Assembly: GCF_030160075.1 (NCBI RefSeq)
Contig: NZ_BSNQ01000009.1
Span: 368,295 to 432,294, forward strand
Direction: 5' to 3'
DNA from: Dyella lipolytica
GTDB lineage: Bacteria; Pseudomonadota; Gammaproteobacteria; Xanthomonadales; Rhodanobacteraceae
DNA length: 64,000 bases
In this document: positions 60,701 to 64,000 of the stretch, piece after piece
Layout: the number at the start of each line of letters is the position of its first letter
Numbering within the stretch: the stretch's first letter is position 1
Notes under the pieces: generated by a model
The model's database searches: none
What the model was told of the DNA's origin: nothing
What the model saw: the letters and a program-made list of their open reading frames with translations, nothing else
Position numbers and translations under genes: made by a program

Positions 60701-63700
60701 AATACTCCAGGTACCGCTGCCGCCACCCATCTGGCCCGGGCTGGCGAGACCGTTCGCATCCCATTCGTCGAGCGTGAGACTCAGCGTGTCGACGAGGTTG
60801 ATCTGTTTATCGACGGTGAGAATCTGCAGGCTCATGCCGCTGGGCGGCGCAAAGCCCCCGCCGGTGATGCTCAGCGAGTTGCCCCAGTCGAATAGGTTGT
60901 ACAAGCCCGGACCCATGCTGCCGAGATTGTTGACGTTGAGCGTGGAAGTGTCGATCGACAGATTGCCGTTCACCACCACGTGATCGCTCTGACCCGGCGT
61001 GCTGAAGTTCGGTCCAGGCGATCCAAAATCGAAATTCAGTCGTGAGCCGCTGCCGACGGTGAGATCGCCACCGATCGTCAAGGAGCCGATGGCGCCCGCT
61101 TCGCCTGGTGTAAGCGCGGCGCTATTGGAAAGCGTCACGCTGCCCGACACCGTGCCGTAACCGCCGAGCGTGCCGCCGTTGACGCTAACGTCGCCGCCCA
61201 CCGTCGCCGTGGCATGAGAACTGTCGCCGACGATCAGCGTGGCGCCGGACGCCACGGTCGTCAGGCCGGTTGCCGTGTTGACGCCATCGAGAATCAGCGT
61301 ACCGGTGCCGTTCGCCGTCAGCGTGCCCCCGCCCGAGATCACGCCGCTGTAAGTGCCGTTGGTGGTTTGATTGAACACCAACGCAGCGTTGTTGAGGATG
61401 TTGCCTTGCAGACTGGCGGTGTCGCCTTGCAGCGTGCCTGCGGTGATCGTCGTGCCACCGGTATAGTTGTTGACGCCGCTGAGCGTCAGCGTACCCGTAC
61501 CTGTTTTGGTCAGTGTGCCCGCGCCCGAGATCACGCCGCTGTAAGTGCCGTTGGTGATTTGATTGAATACCAGCGCAGCGTTGTCGAGGATATTGCCTTG
61601 CAGACTGATGGTGTCGCCTTGCAGCGTGCCTGCGGTGATCGTCGTGCCACCGGTATAGTTGTTGACGCCGTTGAGTGTCAGCGTACCCGTACCTGTTTTG
61701 GTCAGCATGCCGTTGCCGATTATGTTGCCTGATATCGTCAGGTCGGCATTCGTTTGCAACGTGCCGCCGGTGCTGTTGGCCAGGGTGAAGCTGCGCACAG
61801 TGGCGAATGTGCCGGTGGTTTCCAGCGTGCCGCCACTGAGTACGACCACGCCGCTACTGTCGCCGAGGTTCGCGTCGGACGAAACGGCGAGCGTGCCGCC
61901 GTTGATAGTGGTGCCGCCAAGATAGGTATTGCTGCCGGAGAATGTCTGCGCGCCGCCATTGAGCGTGACGCCGCCGAGACCGGTGCCGGTTCCGCCGGGG
62001 ACGATCGAACCGCTGAAATTGTCGTTGGTGGCGTTGTCGATCACCAACGTATGCGAGCCCAGTGTGACCACGCCGCTACCGGAAATGCCGGCGATGGTTG
62101 CTGTACTACCGCTGGTGCCGCTGATATCGAAGGTGCCGCCATCGGACATTTCGGCACCTTGCAGATTGCCGTTGTTGCTCAGCGCCACTGTGCCCTGGTT
62201 GATGGTGAATAGCCCACTGAATGTGGATAGATCACCGGCAAGTGTCAGTGAGCCCGTACCATCCTTGATCAATTGGCCCGTTCCGCTGATTGAGCCTGCA
62301 AAGCTGCCTGCGGCGGTCTGATTGAAATCCGCCGACGGCGTTCCAATGCCATTGCTAACGAACGCCAGATTGCCACCGAAAGCGCTGCTGTTGCCGGTGA
62401 GCTCGCCTTGCTGGATGGTCCAGTCGATGCCTGCGTTGCCAGTGCCCGTCAGCGTCCAATTGCTATTGCCAGTCTTCGTATTGCTGGCGAAGCCAACGAT
62501 CAATCCCGCATTGATGGAGCCGTTGACGTCGCCGGCCAGCGTCAGTATGTCGCCGCCGTTGGTACTGCCGCTGATACTTTGGATGGCGCCGGTGAAGATA
62601 GCGCCCGACAGGATCACCAACTGATTGCCGCCGCCAGAAAACAGCACTGAGTCTGCCTGCACGGTCCCGTTGCTGCCGCCGGCAATCGTGCCGTCGGTGA
62701 CGACGGTAACGCCACCCCATCCGCGCACGCCGACACCCGGCGTGCCATCCTGCGCACTGGGGATGGGAGAAACGGTGCTGGCGTTGCCGCCAATGATCGT
62801 GCCTGCGTTCTCAAGCGATGACCCCGCGCCTACGAGGTTGACGCCCGCGCCACCGCCGCCATAGCCGCCAGGCAGGTTCCCGCCATCCTGGTAAATCCCG
62901 GGATTGCCGCCCAGGCCGCCGATGATCGAGCCAGTCGAATTGTTGGTGACAGCAGCACCGGCGCCGAGCACCAACAGACCATCGCCACCGCCGCCACCGC
63001 TGCCGGCATAGCCGCCATTGCCGCCTGCGCCGCCGGCACCACCCAGCAGTCTGCCGTTATTGATAAGGGAGACGCCGCCTGCACCCGACGCGATGATCAC
63101 ACCCGCGCCACCGCCGCCGCCGCCGCCTGGATCGCCGTTCGTGGCATTGCCATTGGACGCCGTGGCTGTTGCATCGCCGCCTCTGCCGCCAGCACCGCCA
63201 GCAAGCGTGGTCGTACTCCCCACGATCGGCGACGAATTGCCATCGTTGATATAAACGCCTGCACCGCCGCCGCCACCGCCGCCGCCAACAACACTTGATC
63301 CGGACTCTGCTTGGCCCGCGCCGCCGGTGCTCCCGGTAACGGAGCTAACGACACCCTGCGATCCGGTCGCACCCACGACGCCACCCGCGCCGCCGCTGGA
63401 AGTGATGTTGACCGAGCCGACGTTGAAGATCCCGTTCGCGCCATTGCCGCCCGTGCCGTTGGTGGCGGTGGTGCCCGCGCTTTCGCTGGTGTTGGGGTTC
63501 CAGACGATCGCATCGCCGCCTGTGCCGTTGCCTGCGCCGCCGGTCGGGCTGCGACCGGGACGCCCGCCAACGCCGCCCGCCGCGCCACATCCCGACGGAT
63601 CGGCAGGCGTGCAGGTCTGGCTCCATGCGGGCGCGCTTGCACATGCCAATGCCAAGGCGGCGATCGCCAAAGCGAGCGGATGGCGTCGCGGAGTGCGTGT

Positions 63701-63802
63701 GGCAGACGTACCGGAAGAAGAGCCTTGCGCATCTGCAAGTTCGGAAGCGACTTGCACTGCAGCCAACGACCGATTCCACACGAGTCGATAGACACGGTTC
63801 AT
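57770..63802 (-). CDS. Giant type Va autotransporter with glycine-rich N-terminal region and beta-strand repeats
   Basis: 2010 residues. An extended signal region (MNRVYRLVWNRSLAAVQVAS, the ESPR type) precedes a hydrophobic core and a cut near residue 61 (SAPAWSQ). Residues about 70-335 are very rich in Gly, Ala, Ser and Asn (GGAGGVVGATGSQGVVSS). Residues about 400-1700 hold many PATR-type beta-helix repeats of the GTLTLSGVNNYTGGTTI type. The last 270 residues form the autotransporter barrel (GAWAQYTGSNISLNGTSGSN, terminal GFTKHF). It would display the passenger on the cell surface, as an adhesin or aggregation factor; no catalytic motif is seen. Confidence 0.92.
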   Translation of the reverse strand: MNRVYRLVWNRSLAAVQVASELADAQGSSSGTSATRTPRRHPLALAIAALALACASAPAWSQTCTPADPSGCGAAGGVGGRPGRSPTGGAGNGTGGDAIVWNPNTSESAGTTATNGTGGNGANGIFNVGSVNITSSGGAGGVVGATGSQGVVSSVTGSTGGAGQAESGSSVVGGGGGGGGAGVYINDGNSSPIVGSTTTLAGGAGGRGGDATATASNGNATNGDPGGGGGGGAGVIIASGAGGVSLINNGRLLGGAGGAGGNGGYAGSGGGGGDGLLVLGAGAAVTNNSTGSIIGGLGGNPGIYQDGGNLPGGYGGGGAGVNLVGAGSSLENAGTIIGGNASTVSPIPSAQDGTPGVGVRGWGGVTVVTDGTIAGGSNGTVQADSVLFSGGGNQLVILSGAIFTGAIQSISGSTNGGDILTLAGDVNGSINAGLIVGFASNTKTGNSNWTLTGTGNAGIDWTIQQGELTGNSSAFGGNLAFVSNGIGTPSADFNQTAAGSFAGSISGTGQLIKDGTGSLTLAGDLSTFSGLFTINQGTVALSNNGNLQGAEMSDGGTFDISGTSGSTATIAGISGSGVVTLGSHTLVIDNATNDNFSGSIVPGGTGTGLGGVTLNGGAQTFSGSNTYLGGTTINGGTLAVSSDANLGDSSGVVVLSGGTLETTGTFATVRSFTLANSTGGTLQTNADLTISGNIIGNGMLTKTGTGTLTLNGVNNYTGGTTITAGTLQGDTISLQGNILDNAALVFNQITNGTYSGVISGAGTLTKTGTGTLTLSGVNNYTGGTTITAGTLQGDTASLQGNILNNAALVFNQTTNGTYSGVISGGGTLTANGTGTLILDGVNTATGLTTVASGATLIVGDSSHATATVGGDVSVNGGTLGGYGTVSGSVTLSNSAALTPGEAGAIGSLTIGGDLTVGSGSRLNFDFGSPGPNFSTPGQSDHVVVNGNLSIDTSTLNVNNLGSMGPGLYNLFDWGNSLSITGGGFAPPSGMSLQILTVDKQINLVDTLSLTLDEWDANGLASPGQMGGGSGTWSISSNTWSDITGQFVGPMSPQPGFAIFGGTPGTVTVDDTSGTVGVTGMQFVSDGYHLTGGAIDLVGQNGVAPVMRVSSGDTAIIDNVLQGTDGLNKTDGGTLVLTGNNLYTGKTTLSGGYLSVSSDANLGASTNPLDFEGGTLEITGTSFNQTARNIIWGSAGGGFNIDDASNTFTVSQALSGHGGLLKSGAGTLVLTGSNTYLGDTMIDAGILQLGNGGTTGSMVSNIILNGGTLVFDHSGNDVYSGNISGNGSVIDRDANLTLSGATFGGALGFLGTIYIVGAPGSSLQLGNLDRFGFVPENVYIGAGNLFATGGLNPPITMSGVISGPGALSVFNANGEASPVYLTGTDTYTGGTTVLGNWLVLGKFGTTGSIVGNVVLGSESGFQGILDFFHSGSETFAGVISGSGRLYDDDAGILTLTGNNTFTGTTVVGGRLQLGDGGTSGGLVSAIYLDQNSMLSIDESGTVTLPGAISGTGSLSQIGTGTTILTGNNTYIGGTTISAGTLEVGDSNSAAASIAGPVRVQDGGTLRGHGTINGNVTSDGKVWPGGSMGTLTINGNYTQNADGTLQLDVTPTQSSMLKVNGNASLAGKLDLIFAPGTYGDSKFDLVQGGSITGAFGTINGTVPGAVPSRISYSSAEVALLLGQRLVMPLDGNLYGNLMRSTNVAGQQDLGSVLDVALTPSGTQCNADHASSMQNVTASCGTGAWAQYTGSNISLNGTSGSNSTTFGLLGGADYALGDVLHAGVEAGVGQVNGNDTIGGNGRVDSVHGGLYAYANAGPVVLSATIDDMHSEYHFNRATGIGTATSTPDGTMQSAAVQAAWPFQLSQWQLTPKVGAIYQRQTLDGFSETLYSTNPNASSFPVDGARSRYTTLQPYADMAIEHSFVAQGVTYVPQVSLGYRYDTHNNATPIVQVTAQDGTVFDLPGATQGRGMGTASARITAEAGASWSLYADYQGFFGSRLHDNALSVGFTKHF
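61322..61714 (-). repeat. Tandem duplication of a 192-base unit within the autotransporter
   Basis: Two near-identical 192-base units in tandem (offset 192, for example 61331 versus 61523). Each encodes 64 residues beginning GTLTKTGTGTLTL and ending YSGVISG. The few differences are mostly synonymous or conservative. A recent duplication of a beta-helix repeat block. Confidence 0.85.
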
Positions 63803-64000
63803 GCGATTTTTCCCCTGTCGTGCACCGTGTCGCAGGAGCGGGATGCGATCGCGGCGTCAATCGGGCGGCTAAATACCGCCGGTGAAAGCCCCTATGCGCG
63901 GTGTCCTTGCGCGTAAACCGCCACCAGCGCATGCGCACGACTTGTCATATTGGGCCATGCGCTGACGCTATCCTGACGGATGTCGCACAGCGCATCAATA
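63803..64000. other. Upstream region of the autotransporter
   Basis: 198 bases to the window end. No gene is supported on either strand. It should contain the autotransporter promoter, which I could not assign. Confidence 0.4.

Noticed and set aside
62800-63600. Regular short repeats that could suggest a CRISPR or minisatellite
   Set aside because: They are the degenerate glycine codons of the autotransporter passenger, without constant spacing or unique spacers.
1-64000. Prophage, integrative element or insertion sequence
   Set aside because: No integrase, transposase, phage structural gene or attachment-site duplication was found; the single tRNA gene has no adjacent integrase.

Overview
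The window is a stretch of high-GC, densely coded bacterial chromosome. Its gene content points to the Xanthomonadales, most likely Rhodanobacteraceae (Dyella, Luteibacter or Rhodanobacter type). The grounds are the birA-coaX-SPOR cluster, a PepSY-phoP-phoQ operon, a tryptophanyl-tRNA synthetase with an extra C-terminal domain, and many exported proteins and outer-membrane parts. No prophage, transposase or CRISPR array was found. The assignment is by family resemblance only; no database search was possible.

Layout. 1-3.4 kb: a 2-oxoacid dehydrogenase operon (E1 alpha cut by the window edge, E1 beta, E2) ending in a strong terminator. 3.5-6.3 kb: a Cpx-like envelope-stress module, with a histidine kinase and regulator divergent from a Spy/CpxP-like periplasmic protein and a consensus CpxR box between them. 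6.4-13.1 kb: housekeeping genes (phosphate transporter, trpS, arginase, tRNA-Thr, SPOR protein, coaX, birA). 13.3-19.5 kb: a PhoPQ-like operon, dusA, ferredoxin-NADP reductase, a RIO-like kinase and DUF456. 19.5-30.8 kb: a DUF885 peptidase-like protein, hemolysin III family protein, TonB-like protein, a composite inverted repeat, a cupin/flavoprotein pair, cardiolipin synthase, nicotinamidase and a KirBac-type potassium channel. 31-33 kb: a secreted GH89 alpha-N-acetylglucosaminidase.

33-38.5 kb is a LytS/LytTR two-component system beside two FtsX-type permeases and a secreted NTF2-like protein. Direct-repeat operators of the BtsR (YehT) type, both with 13-base spacers, lie ahead of the permease genes and ahead of the NTF2-like gene, so a small regulon can be read from the sequence. 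38.6-47.5 kb holds a Sel1-repeat protein, an Asp/Glu racemase, a porin, a ClpP-fold periplasmic protein, a PhnZ-like HD oxygenase and a LysR/Old Yellow Enzyme pair. 47.5-57.5 kb is more accessory: small hypothetical proteins, an ACT-like/V4R protein, two glutathione transferases, a GFA protein, an AhpD-like protein, an S9 peptidase, a methyltransferase and an ECF sigma factor with a membrane partner. This part carries four copies of a short palindromic repeat. 57.8-63.8 kb is one 2010-residue autotransporter with a glycine-rich region and beta-strand repeats.

Many genes concern the cell envelope: three two-component systems, an ECF sigma factor, chaperone-like and peptidase-like exported proteins, porin, autotransporter, cardiolipin synthase and ion channel. 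The observations most worth following are the LytTR operators, the CpxR box, the composite inverted repeat at 24.1-24.4 kb and the four-copy palindrome family at 52.9-57.7 kb.
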